A stretch of 64,000 nucleotides of DNA from Quercus robur (taxonomy: Eukaryota > Streptophyta > Magnoliopsida > Fagales > Fagaceae): the NCBI RefSeq assembly GCF_932294415.1, contig NC_065538.1:76016334-76080333 (forward strand), read 5' to 3'. Both the position numbers and the translations under genes were made by a program. Each line of letters begins with the position of its first letter. Positions within the stretch are counted from its first letter, which is position 1. Shown piece by piece: positions 53,396-63,989 of this stretch. A model generated the notes under the pieces. That model saw only the letters and a list, made by a program, of their open reading frames with translations. It searched no databases and was not told where the DNA came from.

Positions 53396-55150
53396 TTTTC
53401 GCTATCATCCATCAATAACTGGTTGTTCAAACCTTTTGTTTGCCATGTTTTTGGAATTTCCAAAGTTAGCTGAAAGTTGATTCTTAGCATTGGGGTGCTC
53501 TGCACGCCTTGTATGAACCCCTGTGAAAATGAAAAAGTTTAGCCTTTTCCCATTATTGACCTTCTGAAAATGAGAAAGGTTTCATTTTCCCCATTTCTTC
53601 CCACCACACTGCACCATATCCAGATGGAATTTTGAAAATGAAAAATGTTTATTGTATTCTGAATATTTTAATGCAATTTTAGTTACAGGTTCCCCTGTTA
53701 TCATTAATGAAATGATCATAAACTGATAGTTGGACAGTTATTTGATTTCCCCAACTGTGTTTATTAAGTTCGTATAACCACAATTGGTAAGCTGGAAACA
53801 GAGATTTTTGTGTTTTTATTTTGGATATGGTGTGTTGATTTCAGCCATTTACAAGACCTTAAAATGTAGAAGTTCCCATATGTCAGTACTCGTAATATGA
53901 AAATTGTGAAAATCTGTAATGGATACCCAAATGTCAATTAGAACTTAAGATTATGAGTTATAGATGTCATCAGATAAGTTCTTCATTTATGGAAAAATTA
54001 TTTGCTATATGTTTGTTTATTGAAAGATTTTAGTTTAGCAGTATGTTTTTAATGATTTATAATCTTTGACTTAGTATTTCTGCACAAATTTGAGTTATAT
54101 GAATTTGGAACATTGATGAGACTGCAGGTTTTGTGTGCAGTACGAAGTATGGGGTGGGGACCTTTACAAAGAGGTGTCTGCAAATTCGGATGGTCCTTAT
54201 TTGACTGCATAAGCGTTGATGGCAGGCTTTCACTTTGGTCTGTGGCAAATGAACATGGAAAATTTGTATGTTAGGATGGGAGTAGTTCTTTTTGAAGTGG
54301 ACAGAACAAGTTTCCAAGCTAAACTGGCAATTTGTGATTGCCTTCCGCGCGTGTGGATGCCTTAATATCATCAATTTGGTGCATTGTTAGCCTCTCATGT
54401 ATTAATTTGACGCTTTCTACAGTACTGTGATTTATTCATTGTTGTTGTCTAAAATCCAGACTCCATAAAAATCCATGCTGCTATGTCTAGATGCCGACCG
54501 TGTATGATAAGTGCTTAACGCAATAAGCTCTCTTGGTGTTGGTATTAGGCAAGATAGAATTTTCCCTTTTGACCATGTTTTTGTTTCTAAGGGAGAAAGG
54601 GAAGGAAATACAGGATATTGGTGGGTCCCCATTTTTCAGGTATAGGGTTATATTCTGGAAGCTTTCCACTGAGAAGATCTCATGGGATAATCTCAACTCA
54701 ATGCAGGGATTTTTTTTTTTTTTTTTTTTTCTTCTGAAATATATCACGATATTCTATCAAAGAAAAGAAAAAGAAAAAACCACTTTTTAAAATTCTTATG
54801 CAAGGTAAAATTTTGTCTTTAGGGTATATTCATCCCTGTTTATCCATGAATTTTTTTTTTTTTTTTTTCATCTGTGATCAAAATGTTGTGACGAGTTAAA
54901 TTCCTTCAGTACTCAAAAGTAGATAAATTTGCTGGCAATAACTGAAAATTGTGTTCCCGTGGGATGTTTTTATATGCCAGTTTTGAACAATAATAATCTG
55001 CAGCATGTATGAACAACAACTTCTTTAGGATGCTTGCAGATGATTAGAGCTATATAATTCATGAACCAACGGTTAGAGATTCCTATGGTGGAGAATGTAA
55101 GCAGCTAACAATATATACAATATTACTGGAAGATGTGGAATAGAACAGGA
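53396..55150. other. Gene-like spacer with one exon-like patch (54130-54330); gene not recognised
   Basis: Base composition is more genic than the neighbouring repeats. At 54122-54131 a TTTTGTGTGCAG acceptor-like sequence precedes a short open stretch reading YEVWGGDLYKEVSANSDG and then a stop near 54209. Sequence just after it (54205-54325) matches 37690-37800. Together with the flank-like segment at 52930 this may be the relic or untranslated part of a gene, but I cannot name it. T-runs lie at 54711-54731 and 54849-54868. Confidence 0.25.
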
Positions 55151-55223
55151 TACTATATACAACAAACTTACTGATATTAGTAGATTGAAAAGGGTTGTTA
55201 CATATGACATGAGAATTTTACAT

Positions 55224-55250
55224 AAGGAGGAAGGAAGGAAGGAAGGAAGG
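55224..55250. repeat. (GGAA)n microsatellite
   Basis: About six GGAA units lie near the 3' end of the pararetrovirus, inside what would be its leader. Confidence 0.8.
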
Positions 55251-55300
55251 TGTTCTGAAACTCTAAGGCTCTATATCCTCCCTTCATACATTGATCTTCT

Positions 55301-55307
55301 ATTTATA
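55301..55307 (-). promoter_or_regulatory. Candidate TATA box of the pararetrovirus promoter
   Basis: On the minus strand CTATAAATAGAAG lies about 250 bases after the end of the polyprotein region, where Caulimoviridae place the promoter of their pregenomic RNA. Activity today is unknown. Confidence 0.45.
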
Positions 55308-55550
55308 GAACCTAGAACTCAACTTACAATTCAACATATTTTACAGACAATTATTTTGCCTACAACACAGTAGAATGCATGGGCTTGATAAATCTCCTTT
55401 ATAGCACCATAATGTCTTTTGGTAGGAGTTGTTGGAAATGATAAAAGATAGTGGCAATGATAAAAGTTGCTACCATACGGAGGAATGAATGCAGCCAAAA
55501 GATAAATATGAAATTTCTCTCTCTTTTTATTTTTTAAGTGTTGAACACTA

Positions 55551-56444
55551 TTAGTCCCATCCATCTCTTCCTTGGAACCAATCATCATCAATATCCAGAT
55601 CTGGGTCATGATTGTCATAATAAGGGTCATTGTTTATGAAATGGTGGCCAACTAGTAAAGGATTGGGTAATTCCCAAGCATCAACATGTGGCAATTGCTG
55701 ATGATAGACTTTTGGAGTACTTGGACTTGAGTCATTCGAGTTTTGAATTCCTGTGTTGAGAGTTTCTGTCCACATGAGTGCTTTATGGCAACATGACCAA
55801 GAGGGGTCCACATGCACATGGAGAGAATTATTTGGATTAGTGAGCCAATGAACTTGTGGCAAGTGGAAAATTCCTTCTACTTGAACATCATTTTTTGAAT
55901 TAAACTTGACAATCATAGATCCTGCAATAATCCTGTGTCCAAATCTTGGATGAACTTCAGTGTTATATTGTTTCCAATCTCCATTATGAGCATCATTTTT
56001 TAGAATTTCAAACCAGAATTTTTCAAAATATCTATTATTGTTTAGGAAAAGGAGCTTGTAAAATCCTGGTTCAAAACGGATGCACAAGTAATACTCATTA
56101 AGTAGATATCACATGTAAAGGTAATGGAAAACAATCCAATTGGATATCCAAAAGGCAAAAGGTGTTTTCCATGGCTGGTCAGGGTCAGGATAGATGGCAA
56201 GAAAATGGTTGTAATGTTGTTTATGGTAATCATGGAGAATTCTAATGATTCTTTTGGATCTGGCTTCAAGGGTTAGGGTTCTTATATGGTCTTTTATATC
56301 TGAGGGAATGCTTTCTATCATATCAGTTATGGAATATGAAAGTGAGGATGAGGATAGATCTGTGATAGGGTATACACATAAAAGTGAAGAAATAACTATG
56401 GTATTAATAGTTGGGAATTTTCTAGAAAGATAGTCAGTAATCAA
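55551..56444 (-). pseudogene. Pararetrovirus: region after RNase H, function unknown
   Basis: Two open stretches in one frame, 56444-56109 (111 codons, starting inside the RNase H end at ITDYLSR) and 56087-55551 (178 codons), are split by a stop. The second ends in an Asp-rich tail (DPDLDIDDDWF). I see no integrase HHCC or DDE pattern. A tail of this size after RNase H is a possible clade feature, but I do not recognise its fold. Confidence 0.55.
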
Positions 56445-56964
56445 ATTATCTTTTCCTTTGATATGCCTGACTTGGAAAGACCACTATGAAAACCAATTTG
56501 ACCATATAAGCAGCTGAGGATGAGGGAGCATCTTTCTTTTGAATTGAAGCATTTTTGGAAAGGAAGACGTGTCCATTTTGACTAGAAAATTATACCCATG
56601 GAGATGAAATTGGAACTTTTCAATTCCATTCTTTACTGCAAGTATTTCTTTAAACGTGGAATGGTAATGGAGCTCTGAGGTCTTAAATGCACCACTTTTA
56701 TATCCACAAATATTCCTCTTTCCATCAGTTTCTTCAAAGAGAGATACTGCCCAATATTCATCACTGCATCTGTTTGTAGTACTTTATTGCCTAGTCCTGG
56801 AATTTGCAATGGAGGAAGCCTTTCCGCCAATTTTTTCAATTGCTAGACTGATTCTGTAGGGTATGAATCCCATTCTGGGGGGTTCTTCTTCAAGAGTTCA
56901 GCTAGACAATTTCTGTACTTGGAAATCTTTGGTATAAAATCAGACATATAATTAACAATTCTAA
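56445..56964 (-). pseudogene. Pararetrovirus: RNase H region
   Basis: Pieces in different frames resemble RNase H1 of plant pararetroviruses: LPPLQIPG followed by LQTDA near the start, and IKGKDNLITDYLSR at the end, which is the usual close of this domain. Frameshifts and stops lie between (for example near 56750 and 56485). The catalytic acid in LQTDA is visible, but the domain is broken. Confidence 0.7.
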
Positions 56965-57475
56965 AGGTACATTTAGTACACTGTAATGATTATTACATGG
57001 GAATAGGAATAAGTATTACAAGGAGTACATTAAGTTGGAATGTAATAAGTATTACTATTCATTAGTTTGGTGACCATTTAAAAATAGAATCCTGAATATG
57101 CATCCACAATTTAGTAGAGTATGAAAAGAAGGTGTAATTAAATCATTTTTCAGTCAAATTTCTTAAAATACACTTATTTTAGGGTGTTCAAAGTAGAGCT
57201 GATAATTAATAACAAGGAAAATTTATTTTCTTTCCTTTTGAAGATGTTGCAACTAATGGCTTTTTAGGAATTTAAAAAAAAAAAAAAAAGTTATTACATA
57301 AGGTGAAAGAATAGATATTCAGCACTTTTGATAAGGAATAGTTATTCCTCATTTTGAAGAATAGCTATTCATAAGGAATAATTATTCATTGTAATAAAAA
57401 CATAACAACTGAATAGTTATGCCATAGGAATATCTATTACATTATAGTGTCTATTACAGTATACCAAACATGCCC
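56965..57475. mobile_element. Tourist/PIF-type MITE inserted between RT and RNase H, TAA target site
   Basis: This 511-bp insert has ends AGGTACATTTAGTACACTGTAAT and, inverted, GGGCATGTTTGGTATACTGTAAT (both read inward), with TAA on both sides (56962-56964 and 57476-57478). GGGCATGTTTGGTA tips and a 3-base TAA duplication are typical of Tourist-like elements. The viral frame resumes on both sides. The interior repeats GAATA(G)(T)TATTC words and has an A-run (57276-57291). Confidence 0.8.
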
Positions 57476-57478
57476 TAA

Positions 57479-58264
57479 GAAACTATTGTATCAATTTAGA
57501 AGTAGAAAGCCTGTCTGGAAACTCTTTAAGAGATGTAGCAATATGTGGTTGTAGAGTACACTTTCCATCTGAGATAGTCATCCCCAAAAACTCTATTGAT
57601 GTTTGCCCAATGATCATTTTTTTCTCTAAGAGCAGAATTCCTTGAGATTTTACTAAATTATAAAATTCAGCGAGCAATTTTTCATGGGAATCTGCATCTT
57701 TTGAGAAGAGAAGAATATCATCTACCTAGATCAATGCATTTGCCAAGAGAGGTTGAAACAAGGTCACCATTGCTTTTTGGAACTGGGATGAAGCATTTTT
57801 TAGTCCAAAGGGCATAACCGTCCATTGGTAATGATGATTTGGGATGCAAATTGTTGTTTTGTATCTGTCTTCCAGATGAATTCCTAGCTACCGAAATCCT
57901 ACTTTAAGGTCAAACTTCGAGACACTTTTGCATTTGAAAGATGCTGGAAAAGAGCACTTTTGTTTGGCAAAGGAAACTTATCATCTGCTAGAAAATAATT
58001 GAGATCTTGGTAGTTGATTACCAATCTGAGTTTTCCTCGGATTTGCTCATCATGCTTGTTAACATAAAAGGCTTCACAAGCCCACGGGGAAGAAGTGGGT
58101 TCAATAAGACCTTCAATGAGTAGTGTGGAAATATCTTGTTTGGCTAGAGCTAAATGTTTTGGATTCATTCCTCTGTGGCTAGCTTTTGTAGGATTGACAT
58201 CTTCATTCTTTTTAAAGGGAAGGTTGTTAGGACATATGTGAATCATGTTAGGAACATATGTCAC
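57479..58264 (-). pseudogene. Pararetrovirus: reverse transcriptase region
   Basis: The open piece 58264-57899 holds the RT entry motifs (IEPTSSPWACEAFYV, then GKLRLVINYQDLN), and the piece 57677-57483 holds the region after the active site (SIEFLGMTISDGK). At the active site the minus strand reads a stop codon (57726-57728) directly before VDD, so the catalytic four-residue motif is broken. A frame change also lies near 57895. The copy cannot make an active enzyme. Confidence 0.85.
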
Positions 58265-59107
58265 TATTTTATGTAATTGGCTAATCCTTTGACAAAACGC
58301 ACTTTACTTGTAATTGGGTAGATCTAGGATGTGTTTAATACTTCAAGGAACAAGGTTTCAAGTTCAAGTGTTAAAGCCATGGAAGTCTGTCCAAGAATCA
58401 AGTGTGAAAGTGCTAGATTTTAAAGCTCGATAGTTAGCATTTATCGAGATTTAAAAGCTGCTAAAGCCCGTGGCTCGACAGCTAGCTCGATAGATAGCTA
58501 TCTATTGAGGTTTATAAAATTCAGATTTTTTGTTCTGCTTTTCATCCAATTCGTGGGTATATGTTTGGGCTTTCTTTTCTCATAACCCTAAACATATATA
58601 AGGATTATTTTGAGGGCCGTCAAGGTTTACACAAGTTGCATAAGTGTGGAGCAAAGTCTTGTTCATGCAAATTGTGACCAGGGACAGAATTTGCCCTAAT
58701 TCATCTTCCTCTTAAAGAAGCTGCTATGTTTGTACATCGTAGGGTTTTGTGACCAAGAAGCTTTTTGATCTTCATCGTGTGATGAACTGAAGAATTTTGC
58801 AGCCAACATTCTTCTCAAGTTAGTGATTAAGTCGCGTATTGGGATCCGCGTAATTGGTTAGTCACATACTAGGAGCCGTGCATTGAAAATGAGAGATTAT
58901 CACTACAGAACAAGTTCAATTGGGTATTGGCGTAAGGGTTCAACTGTAGGTTGGTATAAGGTACTGGGATTCCTTTACTTGTAACCGTTTGTTGTAATAA
59001 TAGTGAATTCTCGGGAGTGATGACCATAAAATCACCTAGTGGGGTTTTTGCCGGGTTGGTTTTCCCCATTCGAAAACAAATCACTCGTGTCAAATTTAAT
59101 TTCCGTG
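58265..59107 (+). mobile_element. Copia-type LTR (solo or fragment) inserted in the pararetrovirus
   Basis: The plus strand from about 58900 to 59107 has the familiar 3' portion of a plant Ty1/copia LTR: TATAAGGTACTGGGATTCC, GTGACCATAAAATCACC, GTGGGGTTTTTGCC, TTTTCCCCATTCG and AAACAAATCAC. The upstream part (58270-58890) carries TATATAAGGATT and other LTR-like sequence. No copia coding region is present, so it is a solo LTR or a fragment. Its antisense produces the end of an apparent viral frame. I could not fix a 5-bp target duplication. Confidence 0.7.
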
Positions 59108-59400
59108 TTGGGAATGTTTCTCCATTTTCTGTATGGAACATCTGGTAACAAGGTAACCAAAATTCTTCAGGTAATATTTTGGGATGAATGATTGTTGCTA
59201 CTGCTTTGGTATCAAAAAGGGCAATGATAAGGGTAGGTCTAGAATATGAGTCAAGGAGAATGTGAACTTGGGTAATAGGAATGGGGCTTGCCAAAGAGAT
59301 TAAAGCAGGTTGAGAAGTATAAATGGCTTGAATTTCTAGGTCTGAGGCCACTGATTCTGAGTCTTCTTCTGTTGTAGAGTATCCCATGACAACTAATGCT
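59108..59400 (-). pseudogene. Pararetrovirus: aspartic protease region
   Basis: The minus frame reads a retropepsin-like strand (HILLDSYSRPTLIIALF) leading into D-T-K-A, where active retropepsins have D-T/S-G. The expected Gly is replaced, and the reading frame then runs into the antisense of the copia LTR. It follows the zinc knuckle in the same frame. Confidence 0.6.
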
Positions 59401-60560
59401 TGAGGAGAATATTCGTCATCTAACGAATAGGGTGATTCTACATCAGAAAAGGGAGTGTCTTCTGCATGAATCTGGGTTTGCTCAAGAAGCTTTGCTGGCT
59501 TTTCTCTCTTTGGGCAGTTTTTTGCAAAATGTCCTGGTTTTCTGCATGCAAAGCAGACTTTGGAAGTATTTCCTTTGAATTGCTTCTTCTTGAGGAATCT
59601 CCATTTCTTTTTCTTGAAAAACCTTTTCTTTGGTTCTGCCTAGTATCTCTTTTTTAAAGAATACTTCTTGAAGTGGTTTCTCTTTTTTATCGAACAATCA
59701 CAGCTTTTTTCTTGACATTTTATCTGCAAATCTTTCCTCTTACAGCTGTCCTTTAGTTTATTGTGAATCTTTTCCATTTTTGAAAGGAACTTCCTTTGGT
59801 TGCAGAGCTTTTCCAAGGCAATAAGCATATGTTGATAAATTTCTCCCAATGAGGCTTGATTCAAAGTTATTCTTTGAATGTTCATCATTTGAAGGATTTC
59901 GTCTCCCAATGGTTCTAGAAGAGAATTGAGAAAAGTCCACTTGATATTCACATCATCCATACCATTGATGGTATAAAATCGCCTCGACATCCAATCAAAG
60001 TGTCTTTCTAAATCTCTCCTTTCAAATGAACAACACTTCATGGCAAGAAATTCTTCTCATGCAACTTCTGTGTAATGTGTTGGTGCCCCAAGGAATTCAT
60101 TATGAATAATTGTAAAGAAATCTTCCAATGTTTGAGATTGGGCTGCATACCTTTGCCGAAATTCTCCTAAGGAAATCCACCATTCTCTTATTCTTCCTGT
60201 AAGCCTTGTAATGAATTTAGCAATTACTTCGGCAATTGTAGAATTTAGAACATGGAGTTCAGCAATACACCATGAGTACATGTCAAAGAACTTTTCATGC
60301 CACTTGGAAGGAGGAGCATCATCAATGGTGAATAAATGCTTCAAATCTATCATTGATGAATAGGTGAGACGAGTTTGGTTGTTAAGGACAAAAGGTGGAA
60401 GTGGAAAAATGGGTGGTGGAGGTGGAGGATGAAGAACATCATCTTCTTCTACTGTTTTTTGGTCATCTTGTTGATACAGAAATACCTTCAAGATCAAGAT
60501 TAGAAAGATCCAAATCAGTATCAACAATGATTGGGAGCACAGGCGGGTTATTTGAATCAA
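59401..60560 (-). pseudogene. Pararetrovirus: coat-protein (gag-like) region with CCHC zinc knuckle
   Basis: Open pieces 60560-60057 and 60041-59640 are in one frame, separated by a single stop. They contain a helix-rich capsid-like region (WHEKFFDMYSWC, IREWWISLGEF). The same frame further on holds CFACRKPGHFAKNC at 59555-59514, a perfect C-X2-C-X4-H-X4-C knuckle used for nucleic-acid binding. A further stop lies at 59640-59642. Lys-rich stretches surround the knuckle. Confidence 0.78.
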
Positions 60561-61369
60561 CTAAAGTGATGGCTTTTAGGAAAGATGAAATTGGGTTTGG
60601 AGGATTAGGATCTATGGTTAACATGTTCATATCTAGGGGTTTGGAGGATGCACCAACAATTGGATCTAGGGGTTGGGATAAAGGTTACTTATTAGGAGAT
60701 GATTTATTTTGTGATTGATTTTGAGTCTCTATTTTGGGTTGTATTGGATATGTTGTGGCTAGAAGGATTCCACTGTTCTTAAGAGGGTTATGATCAGGGT
60801 GTATTGTGCTTAAGGGTTGGAAGTTTTGACTTATGGAATTGGATAAAAATGGAGAGGCTAAGGGTATAGACAAATCTTTGTACAATGATTGTCTAGATTG
60901 GTGGGGGGGTATAGACAAACATTGGGCAAGCCTGTGTTTCTGTCTTTTGGGATCTCTCTATAAATTGGAGTTGTGACAACAATTGTTTTCTTTCTTTTTC
61001 TTTTTGTCCCAAAAAGGGGAAGGAAACTGACATATCTTTGATTGTGGATGCAATTGTTGCAAGCTCTTATTCTACTTTCTTGATTTTCTTCTTCAAATCA
61101 TTGGTAAGAGATTCAGATGATGAAAAGGTATGTGTGACTGCTTTTGCCAATTTTTGTTGGTTATCAAGAATCTTTAAAAGAGCTTGATTTTGGGCCACAA
61201 CATTCTCTACTTGCCAATTTAAAGCTGCTTCTGCAGACGAAACTTGTTTTTGGGTTCCATCTGAATTGGTTCCAACAGGAGTTTTGATTTTCCATACATG
61301 TTTTGTGTTGGCCTGGGGGTGGTAAAATTTTTCTAATGGAGGAAAATCTTGAACATAAGAGGATGAAGG
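60561..61369 (-). pseudogene. Pararetrovirus: linker between middle region and coat protein
   Basis: This part is heavily broken. A Pro/Gln/Ser-rich stretch is open in the minus frame at 60918-60685. No domain is visible. Confidence 0.4.
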
Positions 61370-62035
61370 TCAGTCAATAGTGTAACAGGGTAAAGCTTTT
61401 TGTGTTTGGGTTTGTGTGAAAGGAGTAGGATGATATTTATGCAATTGAGGGAGGATATTCTGGTAGTATGGAATCAATGGAGGTTTGGGCTCATGGTTAG
61501 GATCTTGTTTAGGCTTGGATTCTTTGCATGGAGGAGGAGAAGACTGACATTTCTGTTTTTTGGTTTTGGGATAAAAGACATAATAGTCAAATTTTCCAGA
61601 AGGTTCTCCCAAGAGGTCTACTTCAGGATCACCAGCTTCATATCTTTCTTTCAAGCTTTGCTGGAGAGATTTTTCCTTTCGTCCTCTCGGTTGATCATCA
61701 TCATCAATTGATTCGTCTTTGCATTCATCACAATCATAAATATCCCACCATATATGACCAGAGGATGATTTTCCTTCATAATAAGGTTTTCCTTCTTCAC
61801 AAAATGCTTTAATTACAAGACCTTTTTCAACAACATATGATACAAGTTGCAACATTGCCATCTGGGTTGGAAAGACTGTTATATCCTTCTTTTCTGGTGG
61901 AGCCTTTAGAAATCTTGTCTCTACTTCTCCATTTTCTTTCCTGATAAAGAAAGGATAATTGGACTGGATCGGTTGAATTGCTTGGTGTAGTGACTCGTAC
62001 TTCGTGATCCATGACTTTGGGAAAAGGGAAATCAT
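61370..62035 (-). pseudogene. Pararetrovirus: region downstream of the movement protein
   Basis: An open piece of 221 codons has WWDIYDCDECKDE with clustered Cys and Asp, a DDDD acidic run, and a basic PKTKKQKCQ segment. It is in the same frame as the movement-protein piece at 62440-62231, with one stop near 62055 between them. The role of this region in the virus family is not clear to me. Confidence 0.55.
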
Positions 62036-62838
62036 CTGGTCCCTTGTAAGCTATCTAGGGACAAATGTACACATCGAAGTTAATCCCGAGTCAACTTGAA
62101 TAGGTAATGCATCATCAGTTTGAGCGATTTTTGGAACAGGCACATCAAAGGCATGATTTTGGAGCCTATAAACAAGCTGATAATGGAGTGTAGCTGTATA
62201 AGTATCTTGTACTTGAAAAGCTTCAGTAATCTAAACTTGAACCTTGAGAGCATCACAAAGATGGGAATCTTTTAAAGACATATTGAAATTTGTAAATAAT
62301 GTGACAAAAACAGTTCCAGCATTCAAAGTTGTTTGGATAGTTCCTATGACTGCATGTTGATACTCCAAAAATCTGGAGTCAAGAAGTGCCATTCTGGAGA
62401 CTACAGGGAGTCCCTTTCTTCCATGGAAGGTTAATGCCAACCTTACAGCACCAAAGGGGAGATGAGTATACCCTTGCTTTTGCCATGAGTTAACAAATTC
62501 CCTAGGAAGGGAAAGAGTAATGAAGTTTTCACCATCACTTGCTAAAATATTGAACTAGTCAAGCTTAGAAGCTTGAACGTATTCTTTTATAGTAGAAGGA
62601 TGAGAAGGACCAATATATTTTTTTATGGTTTTTTTGAAAGAAGATTGGGGTTATTAAATATAGTGTAGGGATTTACAATAGGGAAATCAGTAATAGGGAT
62701 TTTACTATGTTCAGGTACATGGGAGATTTCATATAAATAATCTAGTCTATTTGCTGTGGATCTACGAAGGAAAGGATCAAAAGGGAATTTAGAGGTATCA
62801 CTCTCTGCAGAGGATGTGGTAGCCATAATGGTTTTCAA
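62036..62838 (-). pseudogene. Pararetrovirus: movement-protein region and polyprotein start
   Basis: The piece 62838-62623 starts with ATG about 260 bases after the primer site and is a probable polyprotein N-terminus. The piece 62440-62231 (GRKGLPVVSRMALLDSRF, then TLNAGTVFVTLF) resembles the 30K-type movement protein of Caulimoviridae, which widens plasmodesmata for cell-to-cell spread. The two are in different frames and stops follow, so the gene is dead. Confidence 0.7.
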
Positions 62839-63098
62839 CAGAAAGAGTTATTTTCCACAAACCTAACAGGACCACACTACCAACTTTTGGCTAAAAAGTT
62901 CACAAGGTGACTCTAGAAAACTAGCTTCTTTGGTTCGCTTAAAAACAGACTCCTTTGTGTTCTTCTTGATTATATAGTCTAGCTTTCTGATGTGATTAAT
63001 ACAGAGGATCCACTTATTGTGGCAATTGTAAATCACAGAGCATACTAATCAAGACAATAATCAAAGTATACTAATCAAAGGAGATGAAAACGTTATAT

Positions 63099-63111
63099 GG
63101 CTCTGATACCA
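63099..63111 (-). other. Primer-binding site for initiator tRNA-Met
   Basis: The minus strand reads TGGTATCAGAGCC, complementary to the 3' end of plant initiator methionine tRNA, the primer for minus-strand DNA synthesis in Caulimoviridae (and in many LTR elements). It lies just upstream of the first ATG of the movement-protein region. Confidence 0.85.
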
Positions 63112-63300
63112 AATATAGAGGACATACAGAAAGACACATAGAATATAGAGGTAGACACAAAGATTCAAAGGGGTGTAAGAAGAGGATTAATTTGACATTT
63201 CGACTAATGTTTGATAGATTTCTTGTGTATAAATTTATGTCAACTATTTGACAATTGCTCTGGGTTCTAGACATGCCACTCTGTCCATTGCCATAATATT
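63112..63300. other. Boundary region of the pararetrovirus
   Basis: It may be part of the viral leader or host flank; no match to the other viral end (55080-55300) is seen. No gene is visible. Confidence 0.35.
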
Positions 63301-63958
63301 ATATGATGAATTCATTATTAGCTAAGATTTTCCTCATAGCCTCTGAATTTGGCCATGTATGACAGATGAGAATGCAAATTGTCATATTTTTCTCCCTTAA
63401 TGTTTATTCTTTTATATTTATTTGGCGCCTAAATGTACTCATTATTCTTATATTCTGATTTAGGATGCAAATGGAGGCATTCAGTGCAAAACGTAGCTAA
63501 TTGGGCGATTCTGGACAGCTTTGACATCGCTTCATAATCTGGGCATAACTCTCTCATCCAAGCTCCGATTGAGATGATTCAAGATGATATGGAATGCCAA
63601 GACAAAGCTATACAACTTTCGTGTTTTGAGTTTTGAGAGATATGGGATGCATCAAGGTCAAAATTGGGCTTGAAGTTGCTGCACCTGCACTGCTGACATT
63701 CTGGAATGTTCCTTTGCCTGAAATTCTAATACGCGTATCTGATGTGGTTTATTTTTGGAAGCCTCCAGATCTGGTGCACGAAATTTCCAGCTAAAAAACA
63801 CCACTTTCCTAGTTATATTAGGACTTTGTTTTAATTTTTAATATTTTTCCTTAATTACTTAAATTTGGATATTATTATTGAGAATATTTTTAGGAGATTT
63901 TGTAGGCTTGGGAAAGGGGGAATTAACATGTAAAAGGGGGAGGAGAAATCAGAATTAG

Positions 63959-63989
<31 letters not shown>

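Larger units (their letters stand above)
55260..63111 (-). mobile_element. Endogenous pararetrovirus (Caulimoviridae-type), degenerate
   Basis: Reading down the minus strand, the order is tRNA primer site, movement-protein region, an acidic/basic region, coat-protein region, zinc knuckle, protease, reverse transcriptase, RNase H, a C-terminal region and a TATA promoter. This order in one long frame, with a movement protein and no integrase, is the plan of plant pararetroviruses with a single polyprotein such as petuviruses. No LTR flanks it. The open stretches lie in all three minus frames with many in-frame stops, and two foreign elements interrupt it. It is an old, non-functional integration. 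Confidence 0.8.

Noticed and set aside
54057-54374. 105-codon minus-strand open frame
   Set aside because: It is antisense to the exon-like patch and to a segment duplicated at 37690-37800, where the frame is not kept.
55260-63111. Reading the viral block as an ordinary gypsy LTR retrotransposon
   Set aside because: No LTR pair was found at the two ends, no integrase follows RNase H, and a movement-protein-like region precedes the coat region.
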